A DNA stretch of 64,000 nucleotides from Spirochaetota bacterium (lineage in GTDB: Bacteria; Spirochaetota; Spirochaetia; Sphaerochaetales; Sphaerochaetaceae): assembly GCA_023401595.1 (NCBI GenBank), contig JAEXDQ010000042.1, positions 1 to 64,000 of the forward strand, written 5' to 3'. The notes beneath the pieces were generated by a model. That model searched no databases, had not been told where the DNA came from, and saw only the letters and a list, made by a program, of their open reading frames with translations. Below, piece by piece: positions 1 through 7,007 of this stretch; position 1 is the stretch's first letter; each line of letters starts with the position of its first letter. The position numbers and the translations under genes are program-made.

Positions 1-1
1 T

Positions 2-904
2 CAGGGGGTATTATTCTATTCCTGTTGGACAAAGCAGGCTGTCAGCCTCACCAGCAGCATTACAATCGCTGAGTATTGTGCTGCCAAGGTTCAAATGTCC
101 ACAAAAGTATTTACACTACCCAAACAAGCGTTGCTTGCTCTTACGCAACAGGGGACGGCAATTGTTTTTTGTGGGAAGAGTTATAAACCAGAAAGCATCA
201 TGATTCCCTTATTCGGCAATTATGAGACTACAGGACGTCTGAACGACCAAATTGACGCATCTTTGCCACTACGCAAACAATTGTGGAAATCTATCATCCA
301 GCAAAAAATCATGAATCAAGCCCTTGTCCTCTCGACAATCGGTAACGGACAAGGGGTGTTGTTACTCCAGAACTATGCTGCGCAGGTGACATCGGGCGAT
401 GTGGACAACAGAGAAGCTGTAGCAGCGAAAGCGTATTGGGAGCTATCGTTCGGCCCCGGTTTTTCACGTGATCCAGATAAAGATGGAATCAATACTTTTC
501 TCAACTATGGATATGCGATTCTACGGGGTATTACGGCGCGAGCGGTTTGCTGTTCGGGCCTGCACCCCTCTTTAGGAATTTTTCATCGCAATAGACTGAA
601 TAATTATTGTCTTGTGGATGATCTGATTGAACCGTTCAGGCCAGTTGTAGATTTATTGGTCTACCGAATTGTTCATGAAGCTCAAGAAACCCAAACCATT
701 CTCACTCCATCGTTAAAAAAACAAATATACCAGCTTGCTTGGACGGATGTGTCGGTCCCGAAAGGCAAATCACCGCTTATCAAGGCCGTTGAATACTATG
801 CGTATTCCTTAGCCCAGAGTTTCAGTAACAAGCAGAATCAATTATGCATACCACAACTCCAAAGAAAAGAACTCCTCGAAGCAACATATCCTTTTCCTTT
901 CTGA
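2..904 (+). CDS. cas1: CRISPR-associated endonuclease Cas1, type II (5' end cut by window)
   Basis: Cas1 is the integrase that, with Cas2, inserts new spacers at the CRISPR array. The frame is open from base 2 with no stop, and type II Cas1 proteins are about 290-300 residues, so the true start probably lies about ten codons left of the window; the first internal ATG is at 95. Counted from that ATG, the catalytic residues expected of Cas1 are visible: E107 (in REAVAAKAYW), H157 (in GLHPSLGIFHRN) and D175/D176 with E179 (in VDDLIEPFRP). The end overlaps the cas2 start by 61 bases, implying co-translation. The DNA is more A+T-rich than most of the window, consistent with horizontal transfer. 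Family assignment is firm; only the start is unknown. Confidence 0.95.
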   Translation, partial: QGVLFYSCWTKQAVSLTSSITIAEYCAAKVQMSTKVFTLPKQALLALTQQGTAIVFCGKSYKPESIMIPLFGNYETTGRLNDQIDASLPLRKQLWKSIIQQKIMNQALVLSTIGNGQGVLLLQNYAAQVTSGDVDNREAVAAKAYWELSFGPGFSRDPDKDGINTFLNYGYAILRGITARAVCCSGLHPSLGIFHRNRLNNYCLVDDLIEPFRPVVDLLVYRIVHEAQETQTILTPSLKKQIYQLAWTDVSVPKGKSPLIKAVEYYAYSLAQSFSNKQNQLCIPQLQRKELLEATYPFPF

Positions 905-1224
905 GTGGTTATCAACTTATGTGGATGATGGTGCTGTTCGACCTGCCGGTCATAGAGAAACAAGAACGAAAAGAAGCATCAGATTTTCGCAAGTTCCTTC
1001 TTGATGAAGGCTTCTCTATGTCACAGTTCTCAGTCTATACAAAACTTCTTTCAGGCAAAGAAGCCGTAGAGCAATACGCTCGTAAAATTTGCGACGCCCT
1101 GCCGAACCAAGGAAAAGTGGACATTATCTGCATAACCGACAAACAATATGAGAACATCATTTCCTATAGCGGCAGAACAAAATCAAAGCAAAAACAAGTG
1201 AATAAGCAATATCTTCTTTTCTAA
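844..1224 (+). CDS. cas2: CRISPR-associated protein Cas2, type II
   Basis: Cas2 forms the central dimer of the Cas1-Cas2 spacer integration complex. The motif SGYQLMWMMVLFDLPV followed by ERKEASDFRKFLLDEGF and MSQFSVYTKL is typical of type II Cas2, with the ferredoxin-like fold and Asp of FDLP. The protein is 126 residues if the ATG at 844 is used; a shorter start at ATG 919 is possible, but the SGYQ segment just before it looks conserved, so the longer form is preferred. No good Shine-Dalgarno precedes 844, which fits translational coupling to the overlapping cas1. The array begins 65 bases after the stop and no csn2 lies between, which points to subtype II-C. Confidence 0.9.
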   Translation: MHTTTPKKRTPRSNISFSFLSGYQLMWMMVLFDLPVIEKQERKEASDFRKFLLDEGFSMSQFSVYTKLLSGKEAVEQYARKICDALPNQGKVDIICITDKQYENIISYSGRTKSKQKQVNKQYLLF

Positions 1225-1289
1225 AAGAGCATAATTATTCTGGATATTCAATTCTATCTTTATACAAAAAATAGAAATGCATATATCCT

Positions 1290-2513
1290 CTCATAGTTTA
1301 TCCAAATCTACGGTCAACCTGCAACAAGTTTGTCCAGGGAGCGGTTTCTGCTTTGCTCATAGTTTATCCAAATCTACGGTCAACCTGCAACAATCGGGGC
1401 TATTTTTGCCTCGGTCGCGCACTCATAGTTTATCCAAATCTACGGTCAACCTGCAACGTATGGAGTGTGTCCCCGGTGACTACATTACTCATAGTTTATC
1501 CAAATCTACGGTCAACCTGCAACAACTAATGACACGCTCACAATACCTTACATCTCATAGTTTATCCAAATCTACGGTCAACCTGCAACTGTAACGCTAA
1601 GCATAAGCAAGCGTCAATACTCATAGTTTATCCAAATCTACGGTCAACCTGCAACATCCATCGATGCGGATGCGTCGATACCGTTCTCATAGTTTATCCA
1701 AATCTACGGTCAACCTGCAACGCCACGGTCATAGGCCTAATCTTGCAGATTCTCATAGTTTATCCAAATCTACGGTCAACCTGCAACGGAGCTGTTGCGT
1801 TCTCACTTTGATATAGCCTCATAGTTTATCCAAATCTACGGTCAACCTGCAACGCAGGAACGAAACGCTCGCGCCGGCGTGCGCTCATAGTTTATCCAAA
1901 TCTACGGTCAACCTGCAACAGCTGAAGCTGCGTGAGGAGTTTTTCCGACCTCATAGTTTATCCAAATCTACGGTCAACCTGCAACATGGAAAAATCGCAC
2001 AATTTTCGCAGCGCCCTCATAGTTTATCCAAATCTACGGTCAACCTGCAACCGCTCGTCACTTATCCAGTGACATACGCACCTCATAGTTTATCCAAATC
2101 TACGGTCAACCTGCAACTACGTAAAATGGACGAGTCAAACAAATTTTCTCATAGTTTATCCAAATCTACGGTCAACCTGCAACAAGCCCTCTGAATCGGC
2201 GTGCCAGATATAACTCATAGTTTATCCAAATCTACGGTCAACCTGCAACGACTGGCTTGAATACATGGCGGACGAGGAGCTCATAGTTTATCCAAATCTA
2301 CGGTCAACCTGCAACTCTTCAGCTTGTCGTTGGCGGGGTCTACCCCTCATAGTTTATCCAAATCTACGGTCAACCTGCAACATATATTGGATACCTGAAT
2401 CACCTTCATGCCTCATAGTTTATCCAAATCTACGGTCAACCTGCAACATTAAATCACTTTAGGATACAAGGCGTAAGCTCATAGTTTATCCAAAGCTATG
2501 GTCAACTTACAAC
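1290..2513. CRISPR. CRISPR array, 19 repeats and 18 spacers
   Basis: Eighteen apparently identical 36-base repeats plus one degenerate last repeat occur at an exact 66-base period, so every spacer is 30 bases. On the plus strand the repeat starts CTCATAGTTTATCCAAATC and ends GGTCAACCTGCAAC; on the minus strand it starts GTTGCAGGTTGACC, the GTTG-type start common for type II crRNA repeats. The degenerate copy is at the cas-distal end (2478-2513). An A+T-rich 65-base gap (1225-1289) separates cas2 from the first repeat and may act as the integration leader. Direction of transcription is not settled: the degenerate end suggests spacers are added on the cas2 side, while repeat polarity and internal promoter-like boxes suggest crRNA synthesis from the minus strand. 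No tracrRNA anti-repeat was found in the window. Confidence 0.98.
2478..2513 (-). promoter_or_regulatory. Degenerate terminal CRISPR repeat with intact promoter-like boxes
   Basis: This last repeat differs from the consensus at four positions, yet it keeps TTGACC and, 16 bases further on the minus strand, TATGAG at the repeat end, resembling -35 and -10 boxes. The preceding spacer is exactly 30 bases, so it is a true array member rather than a chance anti-repeat. If transcription runs on the minus strand, this copy is the first promoter of the array. The same boxes occur in all other repeats. Confidence 0.45.
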
Positions 2514-2518
2514 CTTCT

Positions 2519-2773
2519 CTATCTCCACGGCGGTATCATCCACAGGGAGCTGTTTCGGTTTGCCTTATCCGATTTTTTCTGCGGGTTCTCGGCTGGAAAC
2601 GACACATGTGAATCGAGTTCAGGACATAGCTCCAGTATCGCCAACCGAACCTCGGACGGAAGAAAAGCGAATTCATCAGTATTGTAGAACCGTCGCAAGA
2701 TTTCTCGAGCAATACGTCTGCGCTCAGCCCCCAACTTTCGACCGGGACGTCTTACTACCTTCCGCTCATCCAT
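2519..2773 (-). CDS. Small hypothetical protein next to CRISPR array
   Basis: An 84-residue protein that I do not recognise. The reading is supported by a strong Shine-Dalgarno (GAGAGGAGGAATC) ending directly before the ATG at 2773. The N-terminal half is very basic (MDERKVVRRPGRKLGAERRR), followed by a probable helix-turn-helix-sized helical stretch (IAREILRRFYN, LPSEVRLAILELCPEL) and a polar tail ending WMIPPWR. Size and charge would suit a small nucleic-acid-binding protein, but that is inference. It ends five bases from the last CRISPR repeat and is transcribed toward the array. The opposite-strand frame at 2560-2775 has no ribosome binding site and is treated as a shadow. Confidence 0.6.
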   Translation of the reverse strand: MDERKVVRRPGRKLGAERRRIAREILRRFYNTDEFAFLPSEVRLAILELCPELDSHVSFPAENPQKKSDKANRNSSLWMIPPWR

Positions 2774-3023
2774 GATTCCTCCTCTCCAACGATCCTTATA
2801 GAAACCGCCGGCTCGGCAAAAAGATATTCACCCCAAAGATTCTCCCATCGTCATTTCCATCGCTTCCATCTTTCCCAGCCCCTTTTACGTTGCGACCACA
2901 ATTGCGTACCTGCGGCTCGCAGCCCGGACGTGGATAGAACAGATCGATGCAAAAAGGAAAGTCATTTAAACTCGGCAGCACAACCAATATCCCACCGTAC
3001 GTTTTCCCAAGGGGAAGACCCTT

Positions 3024-3290
3024 TTATCGACCGAAGGGCCTGAACGCACCATAGAACGCACCGAATACGACAAGAATCGGCGACAGGACGATTGTCAGGA
3101 GAACCAACCCGACTATGCCCACGGGAGTACAAGTCAATTTCCGGAGCCAAGACGGATTGTCTTTCGCCGATACATCGTCTATAGATGCATCCATTAAATC
3201 TATTCCGATATAGGAATCATAATTCTGTTTATTATATTGTTTCCGAGATCCTAGAACCTCTTGTTGTTCTATTGTCATGGTCATCGCCAT
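3024..3290 (-). CDS. Small one-helix membrane protein, unknown function
   Basis: An 88-residue protein with a polar, mostly acidic N-terminal half (MTIEQQEVLG to DDVSAKDNPSWLRK) and one C-terminal membrane helix (PVGIVGLVLLTIVLSPILVV), ending FRPFGR. The start was moved inward to the ATG preceded by GGGAGGGTGACT, a good Shine-Dalgarno; upstream in-frame codons lack one. No family was recognised. Its promoter carries the dyad operator also found before the HIRAN-domain gene at 3397-4380, at the same distance from the -10 box, so the two are probably co-regulated and may act together. A membrane partner of a CRISPR-adjacent module is a possible role, but nothing in the protein itself shows it. 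Confidence 0.6.
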   Translation of the reverse strand: MAMTMTIEQQEVLGSRKQYNKQNYDSYIGIDLMDASIDDVSAKDNPSWLRKLTCTPVGIVGLVLLTIVLSPILVVFGAFYGAFRPFGR

Positions 3291-3345
3291 AGTCACCCTC
3301 CCATACGAAATGCAATGTATCATTCATACCGACAGTATGTCGTAT

Positions 3346-3372
3346 CTACTATGACACAGAATGTCATAGTAG
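3346..3372. promoter_or_regulatory. Dyad operator before the small membrane-protein gene
   Basis: A perfect 11-base inverted repeat (CTACTATGACA, five bases, TGTCATAGTAG). Its core ACTATGACA-N5-TGTCATAGT is eight bases from a minus-strand -10-like CATACT (plus-strand 3334-3339), so it covers the -35 position. A run of T follows it on the plus strand, but no gene ends there on that strand, so an operator is favoured over a terminator. Compare 4425-4447. Confidence 0.55.
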
Positions 3373-3396
3373 AAGATTTTTAGCAGGAAATAGTTT

Positions 3397-4380
3397 TCAT
3401 CGTGACGGGGGGAGCAAAGCAAGCTCGATCGCCCTTGGCCCGACTGCGGCGATTGAAACCGCGTATCCCGCCAAATCATCCATTGTACCGGCTATAGTCC
3501 GTCTCAAATAACCGACATGCCGTTCAATTCCATCAATCCCCCTGATGACGACCGCGACGGCATGGGGATCGTATGCATTGCACCTGTCATGGACAAGGCT
3601 GACACTGAACATCGATTGAACTTTCTGTAGAAATGCCGATTGGAATCCATCGGATGTGACATTGCCGCGCAAGCGATCTTCCACCAAGAAATCATAGATG
3701 GCCTGAACCTGTCCCAAAACGGTACCCATCTCCCCCTGATGATAACGGCCGCCGACTACGGGAATCTGGAGCCGACGGGGATTGGCTGTGAAATATTCCA
3801 GAAGTCCGTCGCCGTCGGAAAAAGGGAGGCCCCCAGCCCCCTCAGCGAATGTCGCCAATAAAGAGTATTCTTCCGTAGTGTCGCCCATGCGCCGGATGGC
3901 ATGCCGCAAATTGTCATCGGCATTCTCCGAGAAATCGTACAGATGATGCAGGAGTAACGGCCAGACGGACAAGTCCTGATAGATATACCCCAGCAACCTG
4001 TGAAACGGCCGAAGCTTTGTGGAACGAAGGAGGATCTTCGTAGCGCAAAGGAAATCACCTCGTTCCATCGCCAGGGAAAAATCCGGGTAGCGCTGGCAGA
4101 AACCGTACAGTCCGGAGTCCAGTGAGGCAAAGCAGTCGGGCGGGGAGAACAATGTGATCGTACAGGCTTTGCCGTATGCTTCAAAAGCATGCCCGTCCCA
4201 GTCCTGCCTGATGACCGGCACGTCTGATTTCAAGGGCGTCTGTCCACAGGTCTCATCAACAAGCCGTTTCAACGGCAAAATGTCGGTACTGTCGGCCGTG
4301 GCCACATAATCCAGAGTACCCGTCTTACTGATACTGAACATGTCGAAATGTCCATCGAACGCAAACTGTAGCAATCTCAT
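3397..4380 (-). CDS. HIRAN-domain protein, otherwise unrecognised
   Basis: A 327-residue protein. The last 80 residues match the HIRAN pattern: VSLVHDRCNAYDPHAVAVVI, then IERHVGYLRRTIAGTMDDL. HIRAN domains bind the 3' ends of single-stranded DNA in HLTF/RAD5-type enzymes and also occur alone in bacteria. The first 240 residues contain no helicase, nuclease or RING motif that I can see. The ATG at 4380 was chosen because the protein then begins MRLLQFAFDGHFDMFSISKTG and AAAGGATGG lies upstream; an in-frame start 14 codons earlier has no ribosome binding site. It sits between a WYL regulator and the CRISPR array, and its promoter shares an operator with the small membrane-protein gene downstream. 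A role in sensing damaged or foreign DNA is conjecture. Confidence 0.7.
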   Translation of the reverse strand: MRLLQFAFDGHFDMFSISKTGTLDYVATADSTDILPLKRLVDETCGQTPLKSDVPVIRQDWDGHAFEAYGKACTITLFSPPDCFASLDSGLYGFCQRYPDFSLAMERGDFLCATKILLRSTKLRPFHRLLGYIYQDLSVWPLLLHHLYDFSENADDNLRHAIRRMGDTTEEYSLLATFAEGAGGLPFSDGDGLLEYFTANPRRLQIPVVGGRYHQGEMGTVLGQVQAIYDFLVEDRLRGNVTSDGFQSAFLQKVQSMFSVSLVHDRCNAYDPHAVAVVIRGIDGIERHVGYLRRTIAGTMDDLAGYAVSIAAVGPRAIELALLPPSR

Positions 4381-4424
4381 CGCATACCATCCTTTTCCGT
4401 TTGTATGGACAGTATATGGCACTT

Positions 4425-4447
4425 ACCATGACATATGATGTCATGGT
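4425..4447. promoter_or_regulatory. Dyad operator before the HIRAN-domain gene
   Basis: The inverted repeat ACCATGACA-N5-TGTCATGGT lies eight bases from the minus-strand -10 box TATACT (plus-strand 4411-4416), overlapping the -35 position. Half-site sequence, 5-base centre and distance to the -10 all match the site at 3348-3370, giving the joint motif ACYATGACA-N5-TGTCATRGT. Confidence 0.6.
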
Positions 4448-4595
4448 GAAATTCATCATACCGGGAATTAAAAAGAAATAGGGGCGCGATTGGTTCAGAT
4501 ATCCGGCTGTCAAAACGGCGGTCCGGCGAGGGGCATGCAAGTCATCATCAATAAAAGGCAAGCAGCAGAGACAGTTGTTGTCCCAATTCTTTGAA

Positions 4596-5555
4596 TCAAT
4601 CCATGAGGGAGACCATGTCGGTCATGCCTTTGACCTGCGTCCGCCAGCGGTCAACGAATTCGGGGGGAGAGACGGGTATGGCCGAAGCGCCGAAGGAGAG
4701 TACTTTGCTCAGGATTTCGGACATGTTCGCGACAGGGATGGTGATGGTCATTTCAGGACGCCCGTCGGGGCCGGTGGTCACGGGCGAAATCTTTTGGTCC
4801 TTGTGCCAGACCTGAGTCCGCGTAGTATAGACGGCATCCCCGAAGATTCTGATGGAGACGTCCATGGTGTCGCCACCCATGAAGATTCCGAACCCGCTGG
4901 TCAGGTAATGGCCAAGCTCATCATCAGAACAATGATTTCCGATGGGGATATCCGTCAGATGAATGGCAAGGATACGCGAGAGATGAAATGTACGCAGGCC
5001 GTTGCGCAGCAGATCCCAGGCGACCACATACCAACGGCCGGAATAACTGACGAGCCTCAGCGGTTCGATTTCACGGTCGGATACCTCTCCCTTGGCGTTC
5101 CGGTATTCCATCAGCAGCCGGACCTGTTTTTCCATGGAGGAGCAAAAAGCGCCGAACACCCCGTAGTCGGGAAGATCCACGACCGGAGTTGAGAAAATAA
5201 TCTTGTCCAGCAGGGAGCGGTATTCGCGGGAAAGGCTGAGGTCGATATGCCGCTGAACCACGTCGCTCATCAGAGGCATCAATCCCTGCGACCGGGCCAG
5301 CCCCCGGAATATGGCGTTGAACACCAGCATCCGTTCATCGGCGTTCTGGAATTCATCGAACGTCTCGGTATAGACGTAGCCGTGTTTCTGCCGGTCGTAC
5401 ACAATCGGGGCGTATAGTCGGTCCCGGAGATATTCGATATCCCGTTTTACCTGACGATCGCAGACCTCGAACGTATCCGCCACGTCGGCGGTGCGGACAA
5501 AACCACTGCGTCGTATCTGTCTGTCAATGAAAAAAATGCGTTCTGTCTGGCTCAT
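4596..5555 (-). CDS. WYL-domain transcriptional regulator (HTH-WYL)
   Basis: A 319-residue regulator. Residues 1-60 form an HTH of the DeoR/HTH_11 type (MSQTERIFFIDRQIRRSGFVRTADVADTFEVCDRQVKRDIEYLRDRL). The middle is the WYL ligand-sensing domain, with the characteristic REIEPLRLVSYSGRWYVVAWD, and the C-terminal WCX extension ends near residue 315. WYL proteins often sense nucleic acids or nucleotides and frequently control defence genes, which fits its place beside the HIRAN gene and the CRISPR array; the targets are not shown by the sequence. The start chosen lies six bases after a TATAAT box, with no Shine-Dalgarno, suggesting a leaderless message. A dyad over the -35 region suggests autoregulation. 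Confidence 0.88.
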   Translation of the reverse strand: MSQTERIFFIDRQIRRSGFVRTADVADTFEVCDRQVKRDIEYLRDRLYAPIVYDRQKHGYVYTETFDEFQNADERMLVFNAIFRGLARSQGLMPLMSDVVQRHIDLSLSREYRSLLDKIIFSTPVVDLPDYGVFGAFCSSMEKQVRLLMEYRNAKGEVSDREIEPLRLVSYSGRWYVVAWDLLRNGLRTFHLSRILAIHLTDIPIGNHCSDDELGHYLTSGFGIFMGGDTMDVSIRIFGDAVYTTRTQVWHKDQKISPVTTGPDGRPEMTITIPVANMSEILSKVLSFGASAIPVSPPEFVDRWRTQVKGMTDMVSLMD

Positions 5556-5561
5556 GTTGAC

Positions 5562-5601
5562 ATTATAGCGGTAATTCTTAGACAAAAGAACTCTTTTTGT
5601 C
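5562..5601 (-). promoter_or_regulatory. WYL gene promoter with overlapping dyad
   Basis: On the minus strand, TATAAT (plus-strand 5562-5567) lies six bases before the ATG, with a weak TTCTTT 17 bases further up. The dyad GACAAAA-N7-TTTTGTC (5581-5601) overlaps that -35, a typical place for autorepression. It differs in sequence from the operators at 3348 and 4425. Confidence 0.5.
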
Positions 5602-5666
5602 GCAAAAACATCCTTCAACTCTTCACTTTATTGACAAAATTACATAATTTGTAATTGGTGAAGAAT

Positions 5667-6236
5667 ATGAACAGATGGGGTGTCCTACCATTATCGCTCT
5701 CCTCAGTGGTGGCGATCACTATCGCCAGCCAGATTCTGGCCGCATGGGTCGCAGATCATCTCTCTTACGATCAGCTTGAAACCTGGAGGCAGCGTCTCAG
5801 AGCCAGAGGCTGGGAGCAGGACGGGGCGGTCTACCAGAAATGGTGCAGGGTCAAAGCCTGGAAACCGTTGATTCCCGACGCAGGCGTCACTTCACCCTAT
5901 AAATTCCGAAAAAAACATCTCAAGAGTCTAGGGCTCGACTATATCCGTCAGTTCATATTGGAATCGGTCAGGGCTGAGCTTACCCATGGACTGACGATAC
6001 TTCTGGCGATACCGTTGCTTGTCGCCAGCCCTCCACAGTTCGCCAGATGGCTCGCCGCGTATACCCTGCTGATGAACCTCCCCTGCGCGATCATCCAGCG
6101 GTACAACAGACCGCGGTTCGAGCGTATTCTGAAGAACCACGGCAAGAGCGGCGCACAGGGATTGAGCGAACCTATCGAACGATCTTCGCTGGCGGTCTAT
6201 GAAGAACGACCGAAAAGAAAATTCTTCCACCAATAG
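5667..6236 (+). CDS. CrtO-like glycosyl-diaponeurosporenoate acyltransferase family protein
   Basis: A 189-residue integral membrane protein of the family named after staphylococcal CrtO, which acylates glycosylated carotenoids. Hallmarks are YQKWCRVKAWKPLIPDAG, the Phe/Lys-rich FRKKHLKSL, FILESVRAELTHGL and MNLPCAIIQRYNRPRFERIL. Hydrophobic helices occupy about residues 5-27 and 112-150. Members are common in bacteria with no carotenoid pathway, and no other carotenoid gene is seen here, so the real substrate is unknown. The ATG at 5667 is preceded by GGTGA; TTG (5655) and GTG (5658) starts are alternatives. The gene is divergent from the WYL regulator and convergent with the aldolase gene that ends at 6261. 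Confidence 0.8.
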   Translation: MNRWGVLPLSLSSVVAITIASQILAAWVADHLSYDQLETWRQRLRARGWEQDGAVYQKWCRVKAWKPLIPDAGVTSPYKFRKKHLKSLGLDYIRQFILESVRAELTHGLTILLAIPLLVASPPQFARWLAAYTLLMNLPCAIIQRYNRPRFERILKNHGKSGAQGLSEPIERSSLAVYEERPKRKFFHQ

Positions 6237-6260
6237 CGCGACGTCGGACAATGCCCGCTT

Positions 6261-6938
6261 CTATATGTCGAGAATCGTCTTGTCCCCATGGATCGCGGAC
6301 CAGTTGACCCGAAAATCCGCCACCGCCTTCGTAATGGAGGGCATCCGTAATCCGGTCGTCAGCAAATCGCAAGGAACGGTACAACAACTGGCGCCATTGG
6401 CATAGGCCGTGGTTATTTCGGCGATATTCTTGAAACTCGCCGCCAACACCTGGCAGTTGCCGGGATTCGCCCAAAGCAGGCTGGAAAGTTCCTTGATGAC
6501 TTTGGCGGCGTCGATGTCGATATTGAGCATCCTGTTGTAATATACGGCGAGGTACCGTGCGCCGGAAAGCATGGCGAGGATGCCCTGAAGGGAGGTGTAG
6601 ATCGCCGTCGCCGTGATGTTGGCGCCTTCATCTACCAGATATTTGATAGCCCGCAAGCCGTCTTCGGTCACAGGAATCTTTACGAAGGTGGCCTCTCCGA
6701 GTACTGAACGAATCCTCTCGGCCTCCTTGATGATGTCCTTCCAGCTTTCGCTGATGACCTGTACATGCAGGCTCCGCTCGTCGCCGATCAAAGCCCTGAT
6801 CTTCTTGAGCTGCTGAAAGAAATCGACGTTCCCTTCCGCCTTGAGAATCGACGGGTTCGTCGTAATGCCGCTGACGGGATAGATTTCAAGACATTTCTGG
6901 ATGTCCTTTATATTGGCGGTATCTAGCATGAGTTCCAT
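6261..6938 (-). CDS. Fructose-6-phosphate aldolase / transaldolase-like protein
   Basis: A 225-residue class I aldolase of the FSA/TalC type. Such enzymes either cleave fructose 6-phosphate to dihydroxyacetone and glyceraldehyde 3-phosphate or act as small transaldolases in the pentose phosphate pathway. Visible signatures are LDTANI at the start, GITTNPSIL, the Schiff-base lysine K87 in FVKIPVTEDGLRAIKYL, and ITATAIYTSLQGILA. The usual family length is 215-225 residues, so it is full length. The choice between aldolase and transaldolase activity cannot be made by eye. Neighbours, a XylR-like regulator upstream on the same strand and sugar dehydrogenases beyond, suit sugar catabolism. There are only 24 bases between its stop and the convergent acyltransferase gene. 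Confidence 0.9.
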   Translation of the reverse strand: MELMLDTANIKDIQKCLEIYPVSGITTNPSILKAEGNVDFFQQLKKIRALIGDERSLHVQVISESWKDIIKEAERIRSVLGEATFVKIPVTEDGLRAIKYLVDEGANITATAIYTSLQGILAMLSGARYLAVYYNRMLNIDIDAAKVIKELSSLLWANPGNCQVLAASFKNIAEITTAYANGASCCTVPCDLLTTGLRMPSITKAVADFRVNWSAIHGDKTILDI

Positions 6939-7007
6939 AGCGTATTACCTCTTTATTTCCATATGATGATCGCGATACGCCCATTCTGCCACAGTCGGTG
7001 GGTTTCC

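Noticed and set aside
1277..1594. Open frame of 105 codons across the first CRISPR repeats
   Set aside because: It translates the repeat (HSLSKSTVNLQ) again and again; it is an artefact of the array. The same applies to 2265-2462.
2478..2580. tracrRNA starting from the degenerate repeat and ending at the T-run near 2570
   Set aside because: The stem before the T-run is only four pairs, the region is coding on the other strand, and the copy is spaced exactly like an array repeat.
2560..2775. Plus-strand frame opposite the small gene at 2519-2773
   Set aside because: No ribosome binding site, while the minus-strand frame has a strong one.
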